Origin: Roseinatronobacter sp. S2
Lineage (GTDB): Bacteria > Pseudomonadota > Alphaproteobacteria > Rhodobacterales > Rhodobacteraceae
Assembly (NCBI RefSeq): GCF_029581395.1
Contig: NZ_CP121113.1
Location: forward strand, 552,501-616,500
Reading direction: 5' to 3'
Length of the DNA stretch: 64,000 bases
This document shows positions 9,556 to 17,780 of the stretch, piece by piece; the first letter of the stretch is position 1, and the number at the start of each line of letters is the position of its first letter. The notes beneath the pieces are model-generated. The model saw only the letters and a program-made list of their open reading frames with translations. It ran no database searches and was not told where the DNA came from. Both the position numbers and the translations under genes were made by a program.

Positions 9556-10416
9556 ATGATGCGGCTTCAACGACGCAAGGTCTTGGTGGCGGCAGGCTTA
9601 GCGCTGCTGTCCGCCCCCATGGTGCTGCGCGCGCAGCCCGTGCCGTTCAGGTTTGGCCTGACCCCTGTGTTTCTGGACAATGACTGGCAATTGCTGGACT
9701 TTCTGCGCGCACATCTAAGCACCAAGATGGGTGGCGAGGTGGAGTTCCTTCAGCGCCGCACCTACAAGGAAGTCACAGCCCTTTTGTTGATGGGCGAGAT
9801 TGATGCGGCGTGGCTGTGCGGCTATCCTTTGCTTCAGAATAGTGAAAGGCTGTCCGCGTTGGCGCTGCCAGTATGGCAGGGCCAGCCGAATTACAGCGCA
9901 AAGATCATCACGAGTAAGGGACGCACTGCGCAGTATCTGGAGGATCTGCGCGGCGATATTCATGCTTATTCCGATCCGGATTCCAATTCCGGCCATCTGG
10001 TCACAGTTTCGGAACTGCTAAAGCAAAACCACCGTCCCGAAGCGTTCTTTGCGCGCAGCTTCTTCACCTATGGTCACCGCAATGTCGTGCGTGCCGTCGC
10101 GCGTGGTCTTGCGCAATCGGGCAGTGTGGATGGCTATGTTTATGAGGCCATGCAACGCGCAGAGCCCGAGCTTGTGGCGCGAACCCATGTCTTGTGGGAA
10201 TCGGAACAGTTTGGATTTCCACCCATTGTGGTGGCCCGTGAAGCCTTGGACAGTGGTCCCGCGCAAAGTTTCTTTACCGCGCTCACGACCATGCAAGAAA
10301 GCGATGCCGGACAGGCGGCGCTGCAGATGCTGCAGCTGGATGGGTTCGCTGCACCTGACGCACACAGCTTTGATCAGATCGCCGCGCGGATGCGGATTGT
10401 GGCAGAGCGAGGCTGA
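9556..10416 (+). CDS. arxX: periplasmic As(III)-binding sensor protein, AioX/ArxX-like
   Basis: The 286-residue protein has an N-terminal export signal (RRKVLVAAGLALLSAP, ending near residue 26) and a PhnD/phosphonate-type periplasmic binding fold. It contains a single cysteine, Cys88, in the motif AAWLCGYPLL. AioX proteins sense arsenite through one conserved cysteine, so this residue is a likely As(III) ligand. A kinase gene starts five bases after the stop and a response regulator follows, the XSR order of aio and arx loci. Distinguishing it from other PhnD-like sensors rests on this context. Confidence 0.78.
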   Translation: MMRLQRRKVLVAAGLALLSAPMVLRAQPVPFRFGLTPVFLDNDWQLLDFLRAHLSTKMGGEVEFLQRRTYKEVTALLLMGEIDAAWLCGYPLLQNSERLSALALPVWQGQPNYSAKIITSKGRTAQYLEDLRGDIHAYSDPDSNSGHLVTVSELLKQNHRPEAFFARSFFTYGHRNVVRAVARGLAQSGSVDGYVYEAMQRAEPELVARTHVLWESEQFGFPPIVVAREALDSGPAQSFFTALTTMQESDAGQAALQMLQLDGFAAPDAHSFDQIAARMRIVAERG

Positions 10417-10420
10417 CAGG

Positions 10421-11848
10421 GTGCGCGGGTTTCACCTTCCCGTTATGGTCAAGGGGCCGCTTCTGGCGGCGGGGCTGTTGGTGCTGGTGGGCATTCTGGC
10501 CTCGCATCTGGTGTTGCGCGCGCTGGTGAACACACAAGAGCGGCACTTGCGCGAAATGGCGCTGCTGGAGTTTGCAGGCGTCGAGGCGACGATCGGCCCC
10601 TTCGTGGTGCGCGATGATATCTGGGAAATGTTCGACCTGCTGGATCGTGTTACCCAGCGCGAGGGTGCGCTCAGACCGCTGCAGGCGACGCTTATTGATC
10701 CCCTTGGGCGCGTCACTGTATCGACCGCGCCTGAAATAAACCCGCTTGGTGCGCAGCGTGCCAGCATGATCGCGGCGGCCACGCCCGTGACGGCACCGCA
10801 GTATGACCTGAGCAACGGCACTATCGCACTCTCGAAGGTCATGCAGTATCAGAACCGGCCACTCGGACAGGTGATTATAGAGTTTGATACCACTGGTTTT
10901 GTTACGGAACGGACACGCACCGCCGCAATCCTGATCGCGGGCAATGCAATCGCAACCCTGATTGCAGCACTCTTGGGCTTTTGGTTGATGCGCCGCGTGC
11001 TGCGCCCGGTTGCACGGCTGACCGACGAGATGGGGCGCAGCAGTGATGCACTGACACCCATTCCGGATGCTGCGATCCCGCGTCGAAACCCCGAAGTCGC
11101 GAAACTCTATGACACCTATAACGGATTGATCCGCGCGGTGGCAGAGCGCGACGCCACAACAAGGCGTCTGGCGGACCGCGAACGGTTTGTCAGCCTTGGG
11201 CGGCTTGCCGGCACGCTGGCGCATGAGGTCAACAACCCGCTGGGCGGATTGCTGAACACTGTGGACACGCTGCGCACCTATCCAGATCGCGCCGATGTGG
11301 TCAAAAATTCGGCAGATTTGCTGGATCGCGGGCTGCGGCACATGCGCGATGTCGTGCGCGCCACATTGGATGTTCACCGCGACGCGCCAGAGCGCAGGTC
11401 GCTGGCGCTGGCCGATCTTGAAGATCTGAACCTGCTGATCCGTCCGGAGGCCGAGGGGCGCGGCCAGCACCTGCATTGGGAAATCACGCTGCCCGAAGAC
11501 TGTGTGGCCCATCTGCCCGCAGGGCCAGTGCGCCAGATTGTCCTGAACCTGCTGCTCAACGCATCCTCGGCTGCGGGGTATGGTGGCGAAATCGGGTTAA
11601 GGCTGGATCGTGAAGGTGCTTTCGTCCGGCTGGCCATACAAGACAGCGGCCCCGGATTGCCCGATCATTTGCACCCGCGTCTGTTATCCGACGCACCTGT
11701 GGCGCCGGGCGGGGGGGTCGGATTGCGGCTCGTGCGCGAGTTGGTTCAGGACATGGGCGGGCAGATAACCTTGGGGCAATCACCGCAGGGCTTGCAGGAA
11801 ATTCAGGTGTATCTGCCCTGCGCAGGCGTTGGGGGGCAGGATGCTTGA
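10421..11848 (+). CDS. arxS: sensor histidine kinase, ArxS/AioS-like
   Basis: This is a 475-residue membrane kinase. One transmembrane segment lies near residues 8-30, then a periplasmic sensor of about 140 residues, a second membrane segment and a HAMP region. The phosphoacceptor motif LAGTLAHEVNNPLGG has His268. An ATPase domain follows with N-box LNLLLNASS, G1 DSGPGLP and G2 GGGVGLRL. The GTG at 10421 is preferred because it follows a purine-rich site and keeps the full first helix; ATG 10445 is an alternative. It probably reads the occupied ArxX protein in the periplasm and phosphorylates ArxR, whose gene overlaps it by eight bases. Confidence 0.82.
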   Translation: MRGFHLPVMVKGPLLAAGLLVLVGILASHLVLRALVNTQERHLREMALLEFAGVEATIGPFVVRDDIWEMFDLLDRVTQREGALRPLQATLIDPLGRVTVSTAPEINPLGAQRASMIAAATPVTAPQYDLSNGTIALSKVMQYQNRPLGQVIIEFDTTGFVTERTRTAAILIAGNAIATLIAALLGFWLMRRVLRPVARLTDEMGRSSDALTPIPDAAIPRRNPEVAKLYDTYNGLIRAVAERDATTRRLADRERFVSLGRLAGTLAHEVNNPLGGLLNTVDTLRTYPDRADVVKNSADLLDRGLRHMRDVVRATLDVHRDAPERRSLALADLEDLNLLIRPEAEGRGQHLHWEITLPEDCVAHLPAGPVRQIVLNLLLNASSAAGYGGEIGLRLDREGAFVRLAIQDSGPGLPDHLHPRLLSDAPVAPGGGVGLRLVRELVQDMGGQITLGQSPQGLQEIQVYLPCAGVGGQDA

Positions 11849-13109
11849 AGGCCGCACCATAGCCTTGGTCGAGGATGATGAGATCATGGGCGGCTCGCTG
11901 GAACAGCGTTTGAAGCTGGAAGGTGCGCGCGTGGTCTGGTTCAAGGGCTATCAGCGCGCGCTTGGCGGGCTGCGCACACCACACCGCCCCTTTGATGCCG
12001 TGATCTGCGATATCCGCTTGGGGGATGGGTCGGGTGAAGACCTGTTTTTGAAGCTTGGGGAAACCACCCTGCCGCCGCCATTTCTGTTCATGACCGGGCA
12101 GGCCAGCGCCGATCAGGCGGTGCGGTTGTTGCGTTCGGGTGCGGCGGATTATCTGACCAAGCCGTTTGATATGGGGCAGTTGCTGGAACGCCTGTCGTTG
12201 CTGATTGCGCCAGGGTTTGAGGGTGACGGGCCGGGATTCGGTCCCTCGAAAGCCGCGCGCCAGATCGATGAGAGGATCAGGCGGCTGGCACGAACAGAGG
12301 GGTCAGTGCTCATACTCGGTGAAAGTGGCACCGGCAAGCGGGCAGCAGCGGAGCGACTGCATGCACGCTCTGAACGGTCTGCTGCGCCGTTCATCGGTGT
12401 CGATCTGTCGCGCATAGCTGGCGACCAGCACGCCGCGCGTCTGTTCGGGGCAGGCGGCGCCATAGAGCAGGCGGGGCAAGGTATTCTGCTGCTGGAACGT
12501 CTGGGCGAGGCCAGCGATGCGGTTCAGGCACAGCTTCTGGCCGCGATCTGGGCGGCACGCACGGAGGGTATGCGTCTGGTGGCAACCGAGGACGACACTG
12601 CGCGCGACAAGCTGCGGCCCGATCTGTTCTTTCACCTCAGCCCGTTGACCCTGCGCATCCCGCCCTTGCGCGACCGGCCCGAGGACGCTTTATGGATGAT
12701 GACCCGTATGTTCGACGGTATGAACCGCCGTCGCGACACACCACTTAAAGGGATATCAACGCAGGCCGAGGCGATGGCGTTGCGCCATGACTGGCGCGGG
12801 AATGGCCGCGAAATTCGCGCACGGCTGGCGCAGTCTATGGCGCTGGCGCAGGGCGAAATGATCATGCCCGCTGATCTGTTCCCTGACATGGCTGCGACAC
12901 CAGATCAGGGCTTTGCCACCTTGGCCGAGGCGCGCGATCAGGCCGAGCGCGTGCAGATCCAGCGCGCGCTGGACCAATGCGCAGGCAGTATGGCGGCCGC
13001 AGCAAAGCTGCTGGGCGTGGGGCGCACGACGCTTTGGGAAAAGATGCAAAAGCTGGGTGTGGAACGGCCCATCGAGGATGTTCGGAAACCCGAACAAGAC
13101 CGGCAGTAA
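11841..13109 (+). CDS. arxR: response regulator, NtrC-like, ArxR/AioR-like
   Basis: The 422-residue protein has a receiver domain with acceptor Asp57 (VICDIRL) and the conserved Lys in TKPFD. A central AAA+ region with Walker A GESGTGK (160-166) follows, and then a Fis-type helix-turn-helix (SMAAAAKLLGVGRTTLWEKM). The GAFTGA loop needed to contact sigma-54 is absent; the sequence runs LFGAGGAIEQAGQG. Walker B reads ILLLERL without the usual Asp-Glu. It may therefore act on sigma-70 polymerase, as the GAFTGA-lacking NtrC of Rhodobacter capsulatus does. Two dyads that may be its sites lie at its 3' end. Confidence 0.8.
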   Translation: MLEGRTIALVEDDEIMGGSLEQRLKLEGARVVWFKGYQRALGGLRTPHRPFDAVICDIRLGDGSGEDLFLKLGETTLPPPFLFMTGQASADQAVRLLRSGAADYLTKPFDMGQLLERLSLLIAPGFEGDGPGFGPSKAARQIDERIRRLARTEGSVLILGESGTGKRAAAERLHARSERSAAPFIGVDLSRIAGDQHAARLFGAGGAIEQAGQGILLLERLGEASDAVQAQLLAAIWAARTEGMRLVATEDDTARDKLRPDLFFHLSPLTLRIPPLRDRPEDALWMMTRMFDGMNRRRDTPLKGISTQAEAMALRHDWRGNGREIRARLAQSMALAQGEMIMPADLFPDMAATPDQGFATLAEARDQAERVQIQRALDQCAGSMAAAAKLLGVGRTTLWEKMQKLGVERPIEDVRKPEQDRQ

Positions 13110-13129
13110 CCCGTCCGGGAATCCGAACA
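13079..13129. promoter_or_regulatory. two tandem dyads upstream of the arx structural genes
   Basis: TGTTCGG-AAAC-CCGAACA at 13079-13096 is a perfect 7-bp-arm dyad. CGTCCGG-GAAT-CCGAACA at 13112-13129 is the same element with two mismatches. Their centres are 33 bp apart, about three helical turns, so both face the same side of the DNA. They lie at the end of arxR and 65-115 bp upstream of a promoter-like element, the expected place for activator sites. Confidence 0.6.
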
Positions 13130-13192
13130 GATAATTTAACCAATTAAAAACAGACATTTGAGCGGTAGATATTGTCGCGCCTTCCGCATGCT

Positions 13193-13209
13193 TTGGTATG
13201 CCGCCTGCT
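13193..13209 (+). promoter_or_regulatory. candidate sigma-54-like -24/-12 promoter of arxB2ABCD
   Basis: TTGGTATGCCGCCTGCT has GG at 13195-13196 and GC at 13207-13208 with ten bases between, the invariant sigma-54 spacing, and partly matches the consensus. It is about 80 bases before the chosen arxB2 start. The ArxR protein lacks GAFTGA, which argues against sigma-54 use, so the site is uncertain. Confidence 0.35.
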
Positions 13210-13289
13210 GTATCTTGCAGATGGAGAGCCAGAATCTGCCCTGTGTCGCACCGCGCGCATGGGGCAATTCCAGCCAAGGGGGGAACGTC

Positions 13290-14387
13290 GTGGAGGAGAG
13301 TGCAGAAATTGATTTGCAGGACAAGCTGTCGCTGGATGCGGCCGCCTGCCTGACGATCCGCCGCCCCGATGCGGCCTGCACTGCCTGTGCGGATATCTGC
13401 CCCGCGCAAGCAATCAGGATTGATGCGCGCGCCATTGAGCTGGATCATGACCGCTGCACAGGTTGTGCGCGCTGTGTGGTGGCCTGCCCGACTGGCGCGC
13501 TTATGCTGTCTGTTTCGCTTGCGAAAACCGCTGCACCTTTTGAATGCAGCCGGGTTGCACAGTCAGATCGTAAGTCGGGCGCACAAGTCGTTCCCTGTCT
13601 GGGTGGCCTGTCTGCGACGCAGCTACTGGAACGCATGTCCAGGCATGGGCAGGTCACGCTGGTGGATCGCGGCTGGTGCGCGGGCTGCCCTTCGGGTGGC
13701 TGCGCGCAGCCTTGGGGGGATGCGGTGCAATCGGTGCAAGCTGATCTGGCCGATCTGGGCCATGATGCGGCGGGGGTGCAGGTCATCCCGGCCCCGACAC
13801 ACTCTGCCCGTGCACGACCGGCCCCGCAACCGCGCCGCCCCCGGCAACAAGCTTATTCCCGCCGCCAACTGTTCCGCCGCCTGACCACCCCAGCACCTGC
13901 GCCTGACCTAAGCCGGGTGACCACCAATCAGCCTTTCAGTGGCAAGGTGGGTACGCCCGCGCTGGAGCGTCGCCGCGATGCCTTGTGCGCGTTGCATGGC
14001 GCAGACACGCTGCCCGCCGCAATTTTCCCAGCGTTGGACTGCACCGGCATACCCGATATGCGGTTTGCCGCAAGCCTGTGCCCCACACATGCCCTGACCC
14101 TGACCGAGACAGCCGACGCAGATAGCCTGACATTCGACGCAGCACTGTGCATTGGCTGTGGCGATTGCGAAAAGGCGGATGGCCTCCACCTGCTTACGCA
14201 GGGCGCAGGGCAATATGACGGACCTGTGACGCTCGTTCGCCAGATCATGGCCGATTGCCCCGGTTGCCTGCGCCGGTTCGCGCCGCGCGCAGCCCAGAGC
14301 AAATGCGACGCCTGCCACAAAGATAATGATCTTGCTGCTTCGGCCTTTGGGCTGATGCGGCGTAGCCAAGTGCCCTACGGGGCCTGA
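13290..14387 (+). CDS. arxB2: polyferredoxin-like Fe-S protein (ArxB2-like)
   Basis: The 365-residue protein carries two ferredoxin-type [4Fe-4S] motifs near its start (Cys30-x2-Cys33-x3-Cys37-Pro and Cys56-x2-Cys59-x2-Cys62-x3-Cys66-Pro). More cysteine groups follow at the C-terminal end (CIGCGDC, CPGC, CDACHK). No signal peptide is visible, so it is probably cytoplasmic. GTG 13290 is chosen because AAGGGGGG lies just upstream and the longer frame would run over the promoter region. A ferredoxin gene ahead of arxA is typical of arx loci. Its exact role, electron transfer or cofactor assembly, is not established. Confidence 0.68.
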   Translation: MEESAEIDLQDKLSLDAAACLTIRRPDAACTACADICPAQAIRIDARAIELDHDRCTGCARCVVACPTGALMLSVSLAKTAAPFECSRVAQSDRKSGAQVVPCLGGLSATQLLERMSRHGQVTLVDRGWCAGCPSGGCAQPWGDAVQSVQADLADLGHDAAGVQVIPAPTHSARARPAPQPRRPRQQAYSRRQLFRRLTTPAPAPDLSRVTTNQPFSGKVGTPALERRRDALCALHGADTLPAAIFPALDCTGIPDMRFAASLCPTHALTLTETADADSLTFDAALCIGCGDCEKADGLHLLTQGAGQYDGPVTLVRQIMADCPGCLRRFAPRAAQSKCDACHKDNDLAASAFGLMRRSQVPYGA

Positions 14388-14443
14388 CATTTGCGCGCCC
14401 AGGCGGGCGTTGCACTTTGATTTGAGAAAGGGAGGAGCCAGCA

Positions 14444-16990
14444 ATGGACAAAATCAACTCCGGGATCAGCCGCAGGCGGTTTCTGGCCACGACCGGAACC
14501 GGCGCGCTGACTGTGACTGCGGTGACAGTCGGCATGCCCGGCACAGGGGTGGAAAATGCCCCCGCGCAGGCGCAGGCCGCGCTACCCAACACCAAGATCA
14601 CCAAGAATATCTGCGCGCAATGCCCCGCGCGTTGCGGCATTGACGTCTATACAACCGATGGTCGTGTGCATGCCATTTACGGCGATACCGGCAACCCGAT
14701 TGCCAATGGCAAGTTGTGCCCCAAGGGGCATTGGGGCACTTATTTCCTGTATGACCCCGACCGCTTCAAAGGGCCGATGCGCCGGACCAACCCGAACAAG
14801 GGCCGCAATGAAGACCCCGGTTTTGTGCCGATCAGCTGGGACGAGGCGTTGGATATTGTCGCCGACCGCCTGAATGACCTGCGTGACCGCGGCGAAAGCC
14901 ACCGTTTCGCGCATTTCTATGGCCGCGGCTGGGGGCCGACCGATGCGGGGCTTTATGGCGACTGGGGCAGGCTTTATGGCACGCCCAATTCGGCAATCGG
15001 GCATTCGTCCATGTGTGCCGACGGGTCGAAGCGCGCCAAGCAGGCAACCGATGGGAACAATTCCTACAATTCCTACGATTACGCCAACACCAACTACATC
15101 CTGAATTTCGGCGCGAGCTTTCTGGAAGCGTTTCGCCCCTATAACTACCTGATGCAGATGTGGGGCAAGATGCGGTCAAAAAGCCCGCAGACGCGCATTA
15201 CATCAATCGATGTGCGCATGAGCCCGACCATGGCGGCGTCGGATCGCGCCGTCTATATCAAGCCCGGCACCGATGCGGCGATGGCCTTGGCCGTGGCGCA
15301 TGTCATCCTGACCGAAGGCTTGTGGGACCGCGAATTCGTCGGCGATTTCGCTGACGGGCGCAATCATTTCGTCACCGGCGAGGATATCAGCGCGGCCGCG
15401 CAAGTGGCGGTGACCGACCCAGAGACCGGCGAAGTTACCACGCAAGCGGCCGAAGGCAGTGGTTTTGTGGACCTGTGGACGCATGGCATGGTTCGCTGGT
15501 GGAACGAGGAGTTGAAAGACCGCACCCCCGAATGGGCCGAGAGTGTTACCGGCGTGCCAGCGTCTACCATCCGCGCGGTTGCGCGCGAGTTTGGCACCAC
15601 GCGGCCAGCAATTGCATTGTTCGAGCGCGGCCCGACGTCGCACAGCAACGGCACCTATGCAGGCATGGCGATCCACGCGCTTAACGCGCTGGTGGGCAGC
15701 TTGTATGCCGAAAAAGGCGGGTTGTTCTATCAGATGGGTCCATCCTATGGCGGCCTGCCGGTCAGCGCCGCCGACTATATGGATGATTGGGCACAAAACG
15801 GCGCGTGGAAAGATCAGCCGCGCATTGACAAGGCCAAAACTGCTGAATGGCCAATGGTTGACAGCATGATGCAGGAAGCCGGGCCAAACCACTTGAAGGG
15901 TGACCCCTACAAGCTGGACACGGCGATGTTCTACTACACCAACCCGATCTGGTCGGCCCCGAACCCGCAGGTCTGGGAAGAGGCGCTGAAGGATGTGTTC
16001 ATCATCGACACCTCACCCTTCCCCGGCGAAACGGCGATGTATGCTGACATCGTTCTGCCCGATCACACCTATCTGGAACGTTGGCAGGACAGCCCGACCT
16101 ACCCGTTTGAAGGCTGGCCAATGACCGCGCTGCGCGTGCCTGCGGTGGACCCGATCCATGACACCAAGCATTTTGGTGACACGCTGATAGAGATCGGCAA
16201 GCGCATTAACGGGCCGATGGGTGACTATTACCGCGAGATCGACAATGTCGAGAATATCCTGCGCCATCTGGCAAAGGGTTTCGAGGATAACCCCGGCGAT
16301 AACGGGGTGAACAGTTTCGAGAGCTGGGCCGAAAAGGGGGTTTGGTATAAAAAGCCCTATCACTGGCACCAGCGGCGCGGCAAATTCTATGAATGGGACG
16401 GCGAAGGCTATAATGTCGAGATGACGCCGGAGGATGTGAAGGCAAAACTGCTGAAAACACCTTCCGGTAAATTCGAGTTCGTGTCGGGTTATCTGGAAAA
16501 CCACGCGGATTATATCGAGCGCGAACTGGGTGTTCCGGCTGACCGCGCCGGCTTGATCCAATGGGTTACGCCGGTGCATTCCGGCGGCGATGACGACCTG
16601 TTCCTTGTCAGCCCCAAGACGCCTTTGCACGCGGAAGGCCGCAGCGGCAATATTCCGCATGGGATCGCAATTCACCAGCCCATCGTCGGCGGCAAGAACA
16701 CGGTTTACCTGGAGATCCACCCCGATACAGCGCGGGCGCGCGGCATCGGGAATGGTGACCGGGTGCGCATGACTTCCGCGGTTGGTTCCATCGAAGCCTA
16801 TTGCCGCTTCATGCCGGGTCATCGGCGCGACACCATCGTGCTGCCGATGGAGCATGGCCACTGGGCGCAAGGCCGATGGGCCAAGGGCCGGTTGCCGGGC
16901 CATTCCGGCGATGTCACCCCCAATGTATCCGATCCGATTTCAGGACTGGCCAGCTACTATACTGGCAAGGTCAAACTGGAACGGGTCTGA
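14444..16990 (+). CDS. arxA: anaerobic arsenite oxidase catalytic subunit ArxA
   Basis: This 848-residue member of the DMSO-reductase family starts with a Tat signal (SRRRFLA, residues 9-15). It has a [4Fe-4S] site Cys57-x2-Cys60-x3-Cys64-x27-Cys92, the spacing of the ArrA/ArxA group. Residues 159-164 read YGRGWG. As I recall, GRGWG marks the ArxA branch, whereas arsenate reductases ArrA carry an RGRY-type motif here. It should hold molybdenum-bis-pterin and oxidise As(III) to As(V) in the periplasm. The neighbours encode matching Fe-S, membrane and chaperone subunits and an arsenite-sensing system. Antimonite oxidase or a related reductase remains possible. Confidence 0.86.
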   Translation: MDKINSGISRRRFLATTGTGALTVTAVTVGMPGTGVENAPAQAQAALPNTKITKNICAQCPARCGIDVYTTDGRVHAIYGDTGNPIANGKLCPKGHWGTYFLYDPDRFKGPMRRTNPNKGRNEDPGFVPISWDEALDIVADRLNDLRDRGESHRFAHFYGRGWGPTDAGLYGDWGRLYGTPNSAIGHSSMCADGSKRAKQATDGNNSYNSYDYANTNYILNFGASFLEAFRPYNYLMQMWGKMRSKSPQTRITSIDVRMSPTMAASDRAVYIKPGTDAAMALAVAHVILTEGLWDREFVGDFADGRNHFVTGEDISAAAQVAVTDPETGEVTTQAAEGSGFVDLWTHGMVRWWNEELKDRTPEWAESVTGVPASTIRAVAREFGTTRPAIALFERGPTSHSNGTYAGMAIHALNALVGSLYAEKGGLFYQMGPSYGGLPVSAADYMDDWAQNGAWKDQPRIDKAKTAEWPMVDSMMQEAGPNHLKGDPYKLDTAMFYYTNPIWSAPNPQVWEEALKDVFIIDTSPFPGETAMYADIVLPDHTYLERWQDSPTYPFEGWPMTALRVPAVDPIHDTKHFGDTLIEIGKRINGPMGDYYREIDNVENILRHLAKGFEDNPGDNGVNSFESWAEKGVWYKKPYHWHQRRGKFYEWDGEGYNVEMTPEDVKAKLLKTPSGKFEFVSGYLENHADYIERELGVPADRAGLIQWVTPVHSGGDDDLFLVSPKTPLHAEGRSGNIPHGIAIHQPIVGGKNTVYLEIHPDTARARGIGNGDRVRMTSAVGSIEAYCRFMPGHRRDTIVLPMEHGHWAQGRWAKGRLPGHSGDVTPNVSDPISGLASYYTGKVKLERV

Positions 16991-17017
16991 TCCCCAGCAT
17001 CGAAAAGGATATAGAAC

Positions 17018-17767
17018 ATGACGAAATGGGGAATGGTCATTGACCTTGACAAATGCACCGGCTGTCAGGCTTGCACGACCGCTTGTGCGATGGAAAACAA
17101 CACGCTGCCCGGTGAAAACTGGCAAGATGTGCTGTATTACAGCGAAGGCACCTATCCGACCGCCAAGCTGACTTGGCTGCCGCGCCCGTGCATGCAATGC
17201 GAAAACCCGTCTTGCGTGGCAGTCTGCCCGACCAAGGCGACCTATAAGGACATGGATGCGGGCGGCATTGTATTCGTGGACTGGAACAAATGCATCGGTT
17301 GCAAATACTGCATGATCGCCTGCCCCTATGGCGTGCGTTTCTATGCCGATGAAAAGCCGGTGGTGGAACCTGATATCCGCGATGTCTTTCCGGGCGAGGG
17401 GCAGTTGCACGCGCCCCCTTATCAGGGACCGGAGAGCGACTCGGTGCGCGGGATCGGCATTCAGCCCAAAGGCGTGGTGTCAAAATGCACCTTTTGTTAT
17501 CACAAGGTGTCCAAAGCCCCCGAAGGCGTGGCCGATCTGGACGAAGACAACCCGGACACCAAGGAATACACGCCCGCCTGCGTGCGCACCTGCCCGCCGA
17601 AAGCGCGCTATTTCGGCGATCTGGACAACCCCGAATCCGAAGTGAACCGCCTGATCGCGGACCAGCGCGGTGTCCGCCTGAAAGACCATACCGGCAACCG
17701 CCCGCAGGTCTATTATCTTGGCTCTGGCGCGGATGTGCCGGCCTATCAATCCCCAAAGAAAACCTGA
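17018..17767 (+). CDS. arxB: four-cluster Fe-S electron-transfer subunit ArxB
   Basis: The 249-residue protein has four cysteine groups: CTGCQACTTAC, CMQCENPSCVAVC, CIGCKYCMIAC and CTFCYHK paired with CVRTC. This is the layout of DmsB/PsrB/ArrB subunits carrying four [4Fe-4S] clusters. It lacks its own signal peptide and would be exported bound to Tat-dependent ArxA. It carries electrons between ArxA and the membrane subunit encoded 13 bases downstream. A GGATATAGAAC stretch supplies the ribosome site after arxA, 27 bases away. Confidence 0.9.
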   Translation: MTKWGMVIDLDKCTGCQACTTACAMENNTLPGENWQDVLYYSEGTYPTAKLTWLPRPCMQCENPSCVAVCPTKATYKDMDAGGIVFVDWNKCIGCKYCMIACPYGVRFYADEKPVVEPDIRDVFPGEGQLHAPPYQGPESDSVRGIGIQPKGVVSKCTFCYHKVSKAPEGVADLDEDNPDTKEYTPACVRTCPPKARYFGDLDNPESEVNRLIADQRGVRLKDHTGNRPQVYYLGSGADVPAYQSPKKT

Positions 17768-17780
17768 GGAGGGCTGAGTG

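Noticed and set aside
10049..10420. Extended N-terminus of the ArxS kinase frame
   Set aside because: The extension lies entirely inside arxX in another phase and adds no domain. The kinase start at 10421 fits the membrane helix.
10283..11512. Long minus-strand frame of 409 codons under arxX and arxS
   Set aside because: It is the complement of GC-rich coding DNA, has no domain and is rich in His, Gln and Arg as such shadows are.
14444..16990. Reading the catalytic subunit as arsenate reductase ArrA
   Set aside because: The GRGWG motif, the arsenite-type XSR sensor genes and the NrfD-type membrane subunit favour ArxA. A tree would settle it.
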